Source of the DNA: Prorocentrum cordatum
Lineage: Eukaryota > Sar > Dinophyceae > Prorocentrales > Prorocentraceae
Reading direction: 5' to 3'
DNA length: 64,000 bases
Assembly (NCBI GenBank): GCA_963575745.1
Contig: CAUYUJ010018059.1
Location: forward strand, 72,001-136,000
The notes beneath the pieces are model-generated. The model worked only from the letters and a program-made list of their open reading frames with translations. It was not told the DNA's origin and made no database searches. The number at the start of each line of letters is the position of its first letter. The first letter of the stretch is position 1. Made by a program: the position numbers and the translations under genes. Below, one piece after another: positions 1-9,260 of the stretch.

Positions 1-61
1 ATGGGTGCGATCGTCATCACAACTTTGAAGCAACACTTGTGCACACTTAATGAAGCTTCGC

Positions 62-265
62 TACATGCGGATTTATATGTAAATCTGTAGCCGGGTGTGA
101 GAAAGGAGCAGCAATGCGGACTTACATAAACCTCTAGCCGGGTGTGAAAACGGAGCAGCAATGCGGACTTACATACACTTGTAGCCGTGTGTGAAAACGG
201 AGCAGCAATGCGGACTTGCATAAACCTCTAGCCAGGTGTGAAAACAGAGCAGCAATGCGGACTTA
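62..265. repeat. 47-bp tandem minisatellite, about 4-5 copies
   Basis: The phrase GCAATGCGGA recurs at 111, 158, 205 and 252, exactly 47 bp apart, with a degraded first unit from about 64. Units share the core CTAGCCGGGTGTGAAAACGG. Units are contiguous without spacers, so this is a minisatellite and not a CRISPR array. It lies just beyond the 3' end of the minus-strand copia-like element. Bases 266-374 hold nothing recognisable. Confidence 0.9.
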
Positions 266-374
266 CGTAAGCGGGGTCGCAAGAGGCGACCGTTTATAGC
301 AACAGCAGCAGAATCTTTGCTGGTTCGACCGGCCAACCTGCCGTCCGGACACCAAGCGGGATTCATCTCTCCTT

Positions 375-626
375 CTAGGGCTTCGTCGGTTCGTCCGTCA
401 GGTCAGGTCTGCGCCAGCGGATTCTGCCGGTAAGCCTTCTCCAATGGCCCATGAGGTCATTCATCACGCCTTCGGGGAAGTTCGTGAAATCGGGATTGCT
501 GTTCCTGCAGAACCGGAGAAACCATGACGAGTGTTTCTTGCTGGTCTTGCGGGTCATGTAGACGCTATGCGGGTTATGCTCGATTCTGAAATCATGGCGG
601 GGGACGGCGGTCACACAGTTGAGCAT
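375..626 (-). pseudogene. C-terminal tail of the copia 3' frame
   Basis: Eighty-three residues with protein-like composition: HNPHSVYMTRKTSKKHSSWF, RFCRNSNPDFTNFPEGVMND, HWRRLTGRIRWRRPDLT. It reads naturally as the end of the preceding membrane-protein frame after a frame change between 630 and 676. The basic Arg/Trp-rich end suggests nucleic-acid or membrane contact, but that is inference. No family recognised. Confidence 0.45.
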
Positions 627-675
627 ATCGTTCGACGATACCGTCGGTGAGGAACCCTTTCACGAAACCACACTC

Positions 676-1287
676 TCAGATACTGAATTCGATGAGCTCG
701 ATACGGTGACTATGCTTTGTGAGGTAGGGGCTGAACCCGAACTCAGATTTCGCTGACCTCGATCGTGCTGATGTTGCGGTAGGTGGCGCGCTGGCAGGCG
801 GTGGTTCTGGCGGCAGCAGTGGCGGCGGTGGTGCTGATATTGGCGGCTGCGATGGGTGGTATCCGAAAGAGACGCCTGAAGCCGATGCTGATGAACTCGA
901 TGCCTGCGCATTGCTGTGTCCATCCGAGGGGTACATCGTGATGTCGCCGTCGTAATCACGATCCTCGAGGATGGTAGCTGGAGTGTTACGGCGCTGGCCA
1001 AGCACGCGGCCGTCCCAGCCGTGATGCTCGCCCATTGCCGTCGCCTCGGCGACGTGCTCCCCGGCAGCGATCATGTTGTTCTGCCTCATGATCGTCCAGA
1101 GCGTCATGAAGATGCCGAAACCGATAGTCATGCCGAGGACCAGCGTGAACGTCGGCAGGCATATGCAGAAATTGTAGTCCGGCACCGTCGGCGTAGGCTT
1201 AGGCTGTCCCTTGACCTTGCCGAGGCAGGTAAACAGGACTGAGGCGAGCATGGCGGCATGCGGTTGCCGGGTCCCGTACCTGTGCAT
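676..1287 (-). pseudogene. 3' membrane-protein frame of the copia element
   Basis: About 200 residues following RNase H. A hydrophobic stretch of about 25 residues (from CLPTFTLVLG to LWTIMRQN, roughly residues 44-70) would make one membrane span. Downstream is a Ser/Ala-rich then Pro-rich linker (near 760-900). From memory, dinoflagellate copia elements have a comparable C-terminal segment; its function is unknown to me. The Met at 1287 may not be a true start, because the frame probably continues the polyprotein after a frameshift. Confidence 0.55.
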
Positions 1288-1918
1288 GCGGGCGGGCCCC
1301 GAAGAAGGACAGCAGGGCGCCGGCCTCCATCGCCTTGGTCAAGACGTCCGCGACCATGGCCCAGGTCGGGATCCAGCTGAGCTTGAGTGCGCTGTTGGGG
1401 TGCACGGCCTCCTTGATCATGGAGGCGGCGATGCGGAATCGCTTGTCGGTAGACTGGCCCACATCAGAGGCGATGTGCGTCACGAGACCCTTGCTGTCGC
1501 TGTAGATCTCCCGAGGGCGCTTGTCGGCGAGGACTTCGATCTGTTTGAGCGACGTCTTGGGGTTGTAGGCCTCGGTCAGCAGCTGGCGGAACCAGATGTT
1601 GGTTTCCGATCCCTCGAGGGTCGCGTAGCCCTCGGCAGCGAGGGTCGACTTCACCGACCTCTTGACCGCGCCCGAGTGCCAGGACACGGGTAGGCAGAGG
1701 TCGTAGCGGCCGCCGACGACATCGCGCGGGCGGTGAGTGAGCCCCATCGCCATGCCCCACCGGCTCTTGACCCCGTCCACGTCGAATAACCCAGCGTCGC
1801 TAAAGCACGCGGTGGTGGCCGTCATCAGATCGACGAGCCTGCGCCTCAGCGCGATCGCGAAGTTCGCGGTCGAGTGCACGTAGGCGACGGTCTTGTTCAG
1901 GGCATTCGTGTCGGCCAC
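1199..1918 (-). pseudogene. Copia RNase H domain
   Basis: Ribonuclease H that would degrade template RNA during reverse transcription. Motifs in order: VSWHSGAVKRSVKSTLAAE with the AE catalytic Glu, IYSDSKGLVTHI with the SDS-type Asp, and LSWIPTWAMVADVLTKAM, matching the W-I-P-T...D-x-L-T-K end motif of copia RNase H. Spacing is normal for the family. The last about 40 codons, after the TKAM motif, run into GC-rich text and overlap the next frame, which probably marks one more frameshift near 1260-1290. Confidence 0.82.
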
Positions 1919-1929
1919 GGTGGCGACGT

Positions 1930-2993
1930 TGGCGCGGCGGGCTGCTCGCCGGGCAGGCGATGTCCACCCGGGTCTGGACTGCTAGCCATAGCAGCTGCCC
2001 GAGCGTGTGGCGGTAACTCGGTACCTCGGTGGCGGTAAGCCGATCCTCGGCATCGCGGCCCTTCGGGGCGGTCGATGTAGTCCACCTGCGAGGCGGCGGT
2101 AGCCCAGGTCGCCCGAAACTCGTCGTCGAGCTTGGTGATTGCACGTCCACAGTACTGGATGACCCCGTCGACCTGCTTGAGGCGGAGCTTCTTCCCCAGC
2201 GATGCAATAGTGGACTTCCAGTTGATGGAGTTGTTACGCTGGGCGATCAAGAAGCCGCCCACGTGGGAATGGATAGCCGCGGCGAGCCCACCTGCGTCGT
2301 AGAAGCAGTGAAGGCCCCGGCCTCGTATACGAGGCCGCGTTCGGCGAAGACCTTCTGGGCGTAGAGGCATCGCTGCCTCCCGGCGTCGCGCGCCCCGTAG
2401 ATCGCGCCCGTGGCCATCGCAATCTCGCCGGGCTGCGCCCCTGGCGGCGGGTTCTTGGCCGGCTCGCGCAGGGGCAGCAGCCTCTCGATGTTCCCCGACT
2501 GCAGGTAGGCCGCCATCGCGTCGCAGGACGAGATGTCCCAGTTATTTTGGGCCGCGGCGGCCAGGGTGAGGTACAGCGCGAGCGCGCCCCTTGACCCCGC
2601 AGGCGCGCCCGCCCCGATCTGCGATTTGTCTTCCTGGCAGCCCTGCGCGACCAGGCGAGCCTTCTTAACGTTCTGGCCCTTGCTGGTCAGCGCCCACCGT
2701 GCGCCCGCATGGCGGATGCCAGGGTTGCGCCGCAGGAGCTCCTTCAGCTCCTTGGGCGGGGGCGTCTCGTAGGCGCCTAACTCCGCCCACTTGGACCGCT
2801 CGGTCTTCATGGCGGCGTCCATGTTCTTCTTCTCGGAGGCGCTCAGGGTGTCGTACTTGAGTTCCTTGGCAGTCGCGTTGCCCGTGAGCAGTGCCTCGCG
2901 GAGTCTTGAAGCACTTGGGCAAATCGTCCAACATATCCTAGCGCTTGGCCGCGCGCTCGCGCGGGTCGGGCTCGCGGTCGCGTCGAAGAGCAT
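1930..2993 (-). pseudogene. Copia reverse transcriptase with the YVDD box changed to HVGG
   Basis: Copia-class RT (RVT_2). The first frame (2993-2247) reads AYETPPPKELKEL, KKARLVAQGCQEDKSQIGAG and WDISSCDAMAAYLQ, the finger and palm motif A region (D-x-x-x-A-Y-L). It then shifts frame near 2370. The catalytic box, usually YVDD or HVDD followed by FLIA, is here HVGGFLIA (2247-2262 on the plus strand), so both metal-binding Asp are Gly. Further downstream GQLLWLAVQTRVDIACPAS (about 1960-2010) is the conserved copia thumb-to-RNase H segment. With both catalytic Asp lost and several frameshifts this copy cannot polymerise. Confidence 0.82.
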
Positions 2994-2994
2994 G

Positions 2995-3639
2995 CGGTGC
3001 GGATTATTGTTGAACCTGTCGTTGCGCCTCCATGCCGCGCTGGTTCTCGGTGTCCAGTGGGCGCCTTGCCACTGTCTCCTGTCGAGACTGCTCCTCCGCG
3101 GCCCTTTGCCATTCCTGAATCATGTCCGAGCCGAAGCTGTCGGACTTCCCGTCGTCCTCGGCGTCGATGACCGGGCCCTGAGGCGCGGGTTCAGGACGTC
3201 GATGGAAATCTGCCGCGGCAGGGGCAGTGGGATGATCGGCGGCGGCTGGGGCGGCAGCAGCGCCTGGGCCCACGGCGGGCGCCGCAGGGGGCGTCGCCGC
3301 CGGCGGCGGCTGCGCCGCGTCTCCTCCCGAAGGCGGCGGGGCTGCTCCTCCACGGCCGCTAGCTCCTCCACTGGCTGTGATATCGCCGTCTCCCTGTTTG
3401 CGTGCCATTCGCTGCGGGGTCGCTTCAGAGGTGAAGGGCCCGAGAGGTCGAGGAAGGTGTCCTCGTCGTCTCGCGGCGGCACGGGGCCATCGCGCCCTCC
3501 GTCGTGGCCAGGCGGCGGGGGCCCGCCGCCTGCGCCACCGCCGCCTCCTCCAGGATCTGGAGGAGGTGCGGGCCTTGAGGTCCCTGGCGGGGCGCCTGGT
3601 GGTGGCCTGGGCGGCTGGCTGCCGCGCAGCGCGTTCAGC
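2995..3639 (-). other. Pro/Ala/Gly-rich linker between integrase and RT
   Basis: Low-complexity GC-rich stretch read as PPRPPPGAPPG-type sequence in one frame, then an acidic piece (VIDAEDDGKSDSFGSDM, near 3100-3170) in another. Copia Pol proteins have a disordered linker here. No enzyme motif is visible. Several long overlapping frames on both strands come from the GC bias. Confidence 0.5.
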
Positions 3640-4109
3640 ACTTGTCCCCGCGGCGCGAGCTCCGATGCCGTGGCGCGGCGTCGGTGCCCACGTTTGACCT
3701 GCACGGTCGTGGGGCGGTCGCTGACCCAGACGTTCGAGGCGCCCTCGAACCCAATGGCGACGCCGGGCCCGTGCCACTGCAAAGCCCATTCTCGCTTGGG
3801 CTTGCCGTTGCCCCTCTAGTAGTACACCTGGTCGCCAGTCTGGTAGACGTCGCTGGCGTGCTGAGGTCCATCTGCCCGAGACCGGGCCAGCAGCGCTCTC
3901 GAGGCGGACTGGTTGAATCTCAGCTGCTGCGCGGAGAGCTGCGCGGCCTGCACGATGGCGACCCTCTCTGAGACCGGCTTGTCGGACACGCTGCGCTCGC
4001 GCAGGGAACGCTTCCCCGCGTCGTCCAGCAAGCAGTAGGGATGCCGCAGGCCTCGCCCGAGCACCCACTGCGGCGGCGAGTAGCCCGTGGATTTGACCTG
4101 GCTGTTCAT
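3640..4109 (-). pseudogene. Integrase C-terminal region and SH3-like DNA-binding part
   Basis: Two successive frames continue the integrase. 4109-3816 reads QVKSTGYSPPQWVLGRGLR and ends in DVYQTGDQVYY, the usual end of the core and start of the C-terminal domain in copia elements. The next piece (3782 to about 3640) reads WHGPGVAIGFEG and VWVSDRPTTVQVKRGH, the beta-barrel-like segment expected to bind DNA. A frameshift near 3815 separates the two. Its value is in showing that the element was once continuous from integrase into the RT linker. Confidence 0.7.
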
Positions 4110-4181
4110 GGCCCAGCACGCCGAGGCGATCAGCCACTGGACCTTGTGGGCGATCTTGGGCTCGTCGAACCTAATGCTGAA

Positions 4182-4326
4182 CTAGTCGATCAGCTTCTTC
4201 GCGTGCGCCTCCCACGTGCCACCATGTCGCTCCACGGCAGCATTCTGCTGCGGCGTAGCCGCAGAGGTGGTCATCAGACGGCAACCCATGTCCCCCAGCT
4301 CCTTGGAGAACTCTCCCTCGATCTCG

Positions 4327-4367
<41 letters not shown>

Positions 4368-4787
4368 ATCAAATGTGACGCGTTGAGGCGCGCTGAAAGG
4401 CGCGATCCAAATCTGCAGCAGTCGAGCGAATACAGCTGGTGGGTGCCTTGATGCAACCGTGCCGCACATCGTAAAACCCGAGGCCAGGTCGACCGCGCTC
4501 AGGTAAATCAGGCGGTTGCCCGCGTAGTCGGCCAGGGTGAAGAGGTCCACTCCGATGGAGTCGTTGAAATCTTTGTCCAGTCTGATCCTGCCTGGCAGGT
4601 GTGGTAGTGGCCGTTGATGTGCTGCGCAGACCTCGCAGCAGAGGTTGAGAGCAATCTCCACGGATCTCTGCGATCCGCCTGTCACGCGGATAGCTCGGGC
4701 AAGCGAGTCGTTGGACGGGCGCCCCGTGTTCGCGTGGAGCTGCGTCGCGGCGGACCTGAGCGCCCGCTCCTCCGCGTCCGTGAGCAC
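4182..4787 (-). pseudogene. Copia integrase catalytic core with poly-Gly insertion
   Basis: Retroviral-type integrase, which inserts element cDNA into DNA. N-terminal H and C pairs (QLHANTGRPS, then LCCEVCAAHQRP) resemble the HHCC zinc-binding region. The D,D-35-E core follows: Asp in SIGVDLFTLAD, Asp in RVTFDGG, and Glu in TPQQNAAVERHGG. Directly after the second Asp a run of 14 Gly codons, encoded by a 41-base homopolymer, replaces the usual short GGG-E-F segment. The insert keeps the frame open but would alter the loop beside the active site. The frame starts at an internal Met, so its true N-terminus is not defined. Confidence 0.8.
4327..4367. repeat. C41 homopolymer within the integrase core
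   Basis: Forty-one consecutive C on the plus strand, poly-G in the sense of the element. It sits at a naturally G-rich codon run of the integrase gene. A homopolymer this long could be real slippage or an assembly or consensus artefact; the sequence cannot separate these. Confidence 0.95.
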
Positions 4788-4847
4788 GGGTTCCTGTGCG
4801 GCTGCGGCGGCCGGAACCGTCTTCCTGCTTGCCCTTCGTGATGCATT

Positions 4848-5309
4848 TTATGCTTCGCGCTGGGGTCGGCGGTTTGGTTGCTGCAGTTGTCCGGCCAACG
4901 CCTTCACGAGCTTGCGCGTGTCGTTATCGATGTTCTTCGCGATCTTGTCGCGAGCCTCGGCGCGGGGATGCGACCCATCGCAGAACCACCTGGGCGAGTC
5001 GTCGAACCCGTAGTGGTCGGTGACGATCCTCCACGGGTTCTCGATGTGGACGCCCTTCTTCGTCTTGAGGTCGCACGCGCGGCCGTCGAAGTCTATGACT
5101 CGTGGGAGCTGCTCCTTCAGCTGCTTGGCGGTCGAGTTCTTGTTGGAGCCCCATCCGTCGCAGGACCTCGGCCACTCGAACGAGACGGCGAGCTGGGCGC
5201 CGAACTCTTTGCGCAGCCGGGACACGGCCTCCAGGAACAGTCCGTCCATGAGCTTGGACTTGGCCCGATCTTTCTTGAGCTGCGGGATCTTATTCGGGTC
5301 GATATTCAC
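4848..5309 (-). pseudogene. Conserved pre-integrase domain of a copia Pol polyprotein
   Basis: About 150 residues without an assigned enzymatic role. Visible landmarks are SFEWPRSCDGW, RVIDFDGRACDLKTKKG, NPWRIVTD and a CDGSHPRAEARDK segment. From memory, dinoflagellate copia elements carry a similar Trp/Cys/His-containing block between protease and integrase. The reading frame is open throughout the piece. It is separated from integrase by about 60 bp with a frame break. The assignment is by position and recall, not by a search. Confidence 0.6.
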
Positions 5310-5925
5310 GATAAGTCGCTGGAGTGAGGTCCACGGCTGGCAGGGAAATGCAGCGTGAACTTGCGCACTCTTACCATTGGCAAGGTTGGGTTTGGCCCTG
5401 CCTTCCAGCTAGTTGACCACGAACCGTTTTGAGAGGTCTTAGCCTGGAAGACTGCGCCTGACAGCAGCTCCCCCCTTCTTCCTCCAGGTAGCACTGAGCT
5501 GGCTGTCCGGGTTGCAGCGCCACTCGTAAAGCACCGTGCTGCTCGCTGTGGGGGTCGGGCTGCATCTGGCAGTAGATTTCGCCAGTTTGGTGGCCGAGGC
5601 CTGGCTGATTTGATGCGGCTGGATGCCGCTCTTTCCGGTGGCGAAAGCGCTTGCCTGCGATCAGCTACGGTTTCGTTCCCTTCTTGAGCGTCCGCCCGCA
5701 CGCATAGCTGCTCCTCCTCTACGATGTTGACCTCGGGTCCGGGACTTGCGTCTGCGATGCCATCTGGCTCCTGGTCGCAGCCCAGAGTCATGGGCGCGCC
5801 GAAGACACAGCCCGAGAAGAAACCATGGAGGCTGCAGACTTCGTAGGCCTTCTCACCGCAGGCGACGCAGTCCTGCAGCGGCTCGGCCACGCACGTCGCG
5901 GGGGAGGTGATCTGCGGCAGCGTCG
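5310..5925 (-). other. Protease to pre-integrase spacer of the copia element
   Basis: Open in one minus frame (5306-5983) but with little family character. A Cys-containing stretch (CVAEPLQDCVACGEKAYEVC) lies near 5860-5915, which could be a degraded finger. Frames switch more than once before the conserved domain starting near 5309. I recognise no enzyme domain here. Confidence 0.4.
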
Positions 5926-6660
5926 TCAACGTGAGGCTCGGAGCTGGCGCTGCGGTGGAGCAGCAAACCAGAGCTGAAGCCACGGCAGAAAAGCCGTGAA
6001 CCCTTTGGTCGACGAGGCTGGAGTCGCCTCGGGACGTTCAGCTCCTTCTTCATTCATGACGAGCTCGCTGATCGTATCGATCAGCGTGCCGGTCTTGATC
6101 GTAGCGTTGACCGTAGGTTCGTCGCTCACCTTCAGTTGGCTGGCTGGCTTGGCAGGTCGCTCCATGCCAGCGCCCTTGATGGCCTGCCAGTTTTCTGGCT
6201 GCAACTTTATCGCGGGGTGGCCCGCGGCGCTCGCCATGAGCTTCTGAGTGGAGTTCCCGATGCCGATCTGGCCCTTCCAGAAGGAAATGTCGATCTTGGA
6301 AGGCTGTATGAAGTCGCGGCCGATGAGCAGGCCAAGCGTGGAGGTGTCCACGACGCTGACCACGATGCGGCCGGCCTGGCCGCAGAGCACGAGCGGCGCG
6401 GCGACGCGCAGCTTGCTCGAGAGAGTGCGTCCGTTGCCGAGCCTGTTGGTCTCATCCTCGTGCTCCTCGAGTATCTGGTCGGCGAGGCGCGCCTTGGTGA
6501 GGATGTCCTTGTAGTTGTCTTACCACTTCCTGCCCGAGACGCAGGAAAGGCAGGCGGTATCAGCCACGTTGATGCCTTCGTCCGTGAGCTTCCCGTTGCC
6601 GATCGCGACGTTCACGTTCGGCAGGTGGTGAATCAGCCGCTCTGAGACGCAGGCCTCAGG
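5926..6660 (-). pseudogene. Copia aspartic protease region, interrupted
   Basis: This should cleave the Gag-Pol polyprotein. The frame contains ADTACLSCVSG, the D-T-A/G active-site type of retroviral-like aspartic proteases, and about 85 residues later VVDTSTLGLLIGRDFI, matching the LLIG-D second conserved box of the family. An in-frame TAA at about 6520 lies just after the active-site block (after RKW), and the frame is otherwise open on both sides. The join with Gag needs a frame change. The family call rests on the two motifs and their order in the element. Confidence 0.75.
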
Positions 6661-6875
6661 AGGCGGCAACACAGGTCCCTGCGGGTGAAGGGCAATTTCC
6701 GAAATTCTTCGTCCGCGAACTGGACCTGCTCGGTAATGTGCGCCTGGTGCTGCGGGCGACCTCCTCGGCCTCCGCGCCCACCGCCCTTGGACTTGTCGTC
6801 CTTGGGCGCGAACTTGCGAGCGCCCGGCGCGGGGCGCTCCTTTTTTCCCGCCCAGTGCCCGGTCTCGCCGCAGTC

Positions 6876-7934
6876 TCAGCACTGCGACGTCATCTTGCGC
6901 TGGCCGTCCCGGCTCTGGAGCTTGGCCGGGCGGCGAGACGGCGCGGACCTGTTCGACTTGCCGCGGCCCTTCAGGGCCTCACGGGCTGACCTGATGGTGG
7001 CCATGGCCTCTGTAATAGCGGCATGCTCCGCCGTGGCCTCGACTTGGGCAGAGTCGTCGCCGTAGAACAGCTCGGAGATGCCCACGTTGGAGGACTCGAG
7101 CTCGGCGCTGAAGGCCTCGAGCATCTGACGAGCGATGTCCTGGACGTCGGCCTCGTCCTCGTCGCCCTCCTCTTGCTCTTCGTCGCCCTCGCTGGTGGGC
7201 TCGTCGACGACGTTGGTGGATCGCCCTCCGCGGCTGGAAGAAGCGTTGCTGCGCCAGCCGCCATCGGGCCGCCATTGGTTGCTCCGCGGCCTTGGCGGCG
7301 GCGGGGCGCGGCGCTCGGGGTTGTGGATGTCCGGAAACATCGGCGCCAGCAGTCCACGGATGCGCTGGTAGCCGCAGCGTTCGTCGGGCAGGTCGCCTAC
7401 GACGCGCGCGCGGCGCTCGGCCCTGAGGCCGGCCGTTCGCAGCAGGAACCATCCCGCTACGTCGTCCAGCGCGTTGAGGTCCACTTCGCTCTCGCGCAGC
7501 TGCTGTGGACCGGTCTCGAAGCGGGTGAGGCAGTCCGTCATTCGTTCACCTCGCCGTCGGCGATGCCGGGTAGATACGAAAAGTTCTTCGAGGGTCTCGC
7601 CCTTCTGCGCGGGTTTCTGCTGGCCCAGGTTCGCCTCCAAGTGCTGTTGAACATTCTCGATGCCGACCTGATTCCTGTTGCGCTTCCTCTCGTCGGCGTC
7701 GTCGATGTCTGCTGAAGCTGCCGGGGTCAGCTGCTTCTCCGTCAGATTCAATGCTGCGTTTCTCGCTGTCCCGCTGAGCCTGAGCACGAGCTTCGACGCG
7801 AGACTCTGCGTGACTGAGAGGTTCTCGCTGACCTTCCGCAGCTTCACTTCCTGCTTGTAGTCTGTCCACTTCGAGGGATCTCCGTTCCATGTCGGCATCA
7901 CTGACTGTCGGAAATTGTGAGAAATGTCCGTCAT
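6876..7934 (-). pseudogene. Copia Gag-like protein, stop inside the zinc knuckle
   Basis: Gag of a copia-type element, which would package element RNA into particles. The likely start is the Met at 7934 (MTDISHNFRQ); an upstream in-frame Met at 7973 is possible. The first 150 residues carry a Gag-like stretch with PTWNGDPSKW; an acidic Glu/Asp-rich segment lies near residues 240-270. The frame stops at TGA (6876-6878), exactly where a CxxC knuckle should have its second residue: the frame reads SQC, stop, DCGETGHWAG. The open frame continues for about 60 codons past the stop. The last Cys of a canonical CCHC knuckle is also missing. This looks like a nonsense change of a Trp codon. Confidence 0.8.
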
Positions 7935-7977
7935 TATTGCGAAAGGGTAGTCGGAGTATGGAAAATCGAACATTGTG

Positions 7978-8424
7978 GTTTCGCTGAAGTCCTGGGAGTA
8001 AAGGGAATCGAACTCGGCGGCGTCGCTGATGTTCTGGGGGAATAAGAAATCGAACTCGGCGGCGTCGCTGAAGTTTTGCGGGTTACCTGGAATTGAACTC
8101 GGCGGCTTCGCTTCAGTTCTGGGAGTATGTGAAATTGACCGCGGCGGCTTCGCTGAAGTTTTGGGAGCATGTGAAACTGAACTCGGCGGCTTCGCTGAAG
8201 TTTTGGGAGTATATGAAACTGAACTCGGCGGCTTCGCTGAAGTTCTGGGAGCATGTGAAATTGAACTCGGCGGCTTCGCTGGAGTTCTGGGAGTATGTGG
8301 AATTGAACTCGGCTGCTTCGCTGAAGTTCTGGGAGTATGTGAAATTGAACTCGGCGGCTTCGCTGAAGTTCTGGGAGTATGTGAAATTGAACTCGGCGGC
8401 TTCGCTGAAGTTCTGGGAGTATGT
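7978..8424. repeat. 42-bp tandem repeat, about 10-11 copies
   Basis: The core CTCGGCGGCTTCGCTGAAG recurs every 42 bp (for example from 8138, 8180, 8222, 8264, 8306, 8348, 8390), with one 43-bp step near 8053-8096. Because 42 is a multiple of three, the array is open in several frames: LNSAASLKFWEYVK or LGGFAEVLGVCEIE on the plus strand and TYSQNFSEAAEFNF on the minus strand. No frame has independent evidence of being a gene. It lies directly upstream of the copia Gag start and may occupy the place of the LTR or leader. Confidence 0.9.
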
Positions 8425-9000
8425 GCGGGCGTATGTGCTGGCGTCGTTGACGCTGGCGTAGGAGTTGGCGTTGACGGCGTAGTCGGCGTTGAAGGCGTAG
8501 TAGGTGTTGCTGCTGGCGTCGCTGACGTTGGCGTGGGATTTGGCAGGGTAGGCGTAGTAGGCGTTGCTGTCGGTGCTAGCGTCGCGGGCGCTGGCGTGTG
8601 TGCTGCGCGGCAACTTGGTGACGCAGATCACCAGGAAGACGCTGGTCTTCGATTCCAATATGGATGATAACGTCGCGGATTTCGTCGTTGTGGGCGGCCC
8701 CGCGGGCCGAGCATAGCGAGCCAAGCTCTGCCACCACTGTGATATGGATAGCGCGCGCGGCGCGGCAATCTTAATCGTATGAGAGCGCTGTTCGATCAAA
8801 CTGCGTGGCTCTAAGGCCAAGGGCCCTATTTGCGAGACAGCGGTTGCGGGCAGAGCGGGCATGAGAGAGAGCGGAAGCTGGAGCCATCTTGGAGGTCCCT
8901 TTGGGTCTGAGGGCAATCTTGGAAACCCCTTGGGCCGTCTGGGGCAGTCGGAACGCCGAAAATAGACAAATGTCAAACCCTGTGTAAAGCCTTAAGAAAA
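8425..9000. other. Degenerate GTTGGCGT-rich repeat, then unassigned DNA
   Basis: 8425-8600 is a loose repeat of GGCGTTG/GGCGTAG words continuing from the 42-bp array. 8600-9000 shows no gene, RNA or repeat that I can support. A minus frame running through here (8976-8113) ends in the 42-bp repeat and has no recognisable domain. Confidence 0.5.
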
Positions 9001-9004
9001 TCAC

Positions 9005-9260
9005 AGATGTTGGCCTTTTCGGGCTTTCCTGGAGGACACATTGGAGGCCTCTTGGGCAGTTTTGGAGGCCTCTTGGGGGCCTCTTGGGCCGTCTTGGGCC
9101 ATCTTGGGGGCATCTCGGGTGCATCTTCGTGGGTCTTCTTATATGCATCTTCGGGCCAACCTGGGCTCTCTTGGGGCCATCTTGGGCGTCTTGGAGGCCA
9201 TCTTGGGCCACCTTGACCGTCTTGGAGCCGATGGCGCCAATGGAGACCCAAATTTGGAGA
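9005..9260. repeat. GGCCATCTTGGG-type degenerate simple repeat
   Basis: Words CTTGGAGGCC, CTTGGGCCAT and CTTGGGGGCC alternate with a period near 10-12 bp. Translations give PRRPKRPPRGLQ-like text on the minus strand, which I recall as a common non-coding pattern in dinoflagellate genomes. No gene is called. Confidence 0.75.

Larger units (their letters stand above)
375..7934 (-). mobile_element. Decayed Ty1/copia-like retrotransposon
   Basis: On the minus strand the order is Gag with zinc knuckle, aspartic protease, conserved pre-integrase domain, integrase, integrase C-terminal domain, copia-class RT, RNase H and a 3' membrane-protein frame. Integrase before RT is the copia order. Similarity is continuous through all parts but every domain is cut by stops or frameshifts, so the copy is dead as written. 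I could not identify LTRs at either end: the left flank is a 47-bp minisatellite and the right flank a 42-bp one. The internal boundaries are firm; the outer limits are only the limits of recognisable coding sequence. Confidence 0.88.

Noticed and set aside
7978-8424. CRISPR-like regular repeat
   Set aside because: Units are contiguous with no spacers and no cas genes; it is a minisatellite. The same holds for 62-265.
8029-8667. 212-codon plus-strand frame with LGGFAEVLGVC repeats
   Set aside because: The 42-bp array is open in several frames on both strands, so openness is not evidence of a gene.
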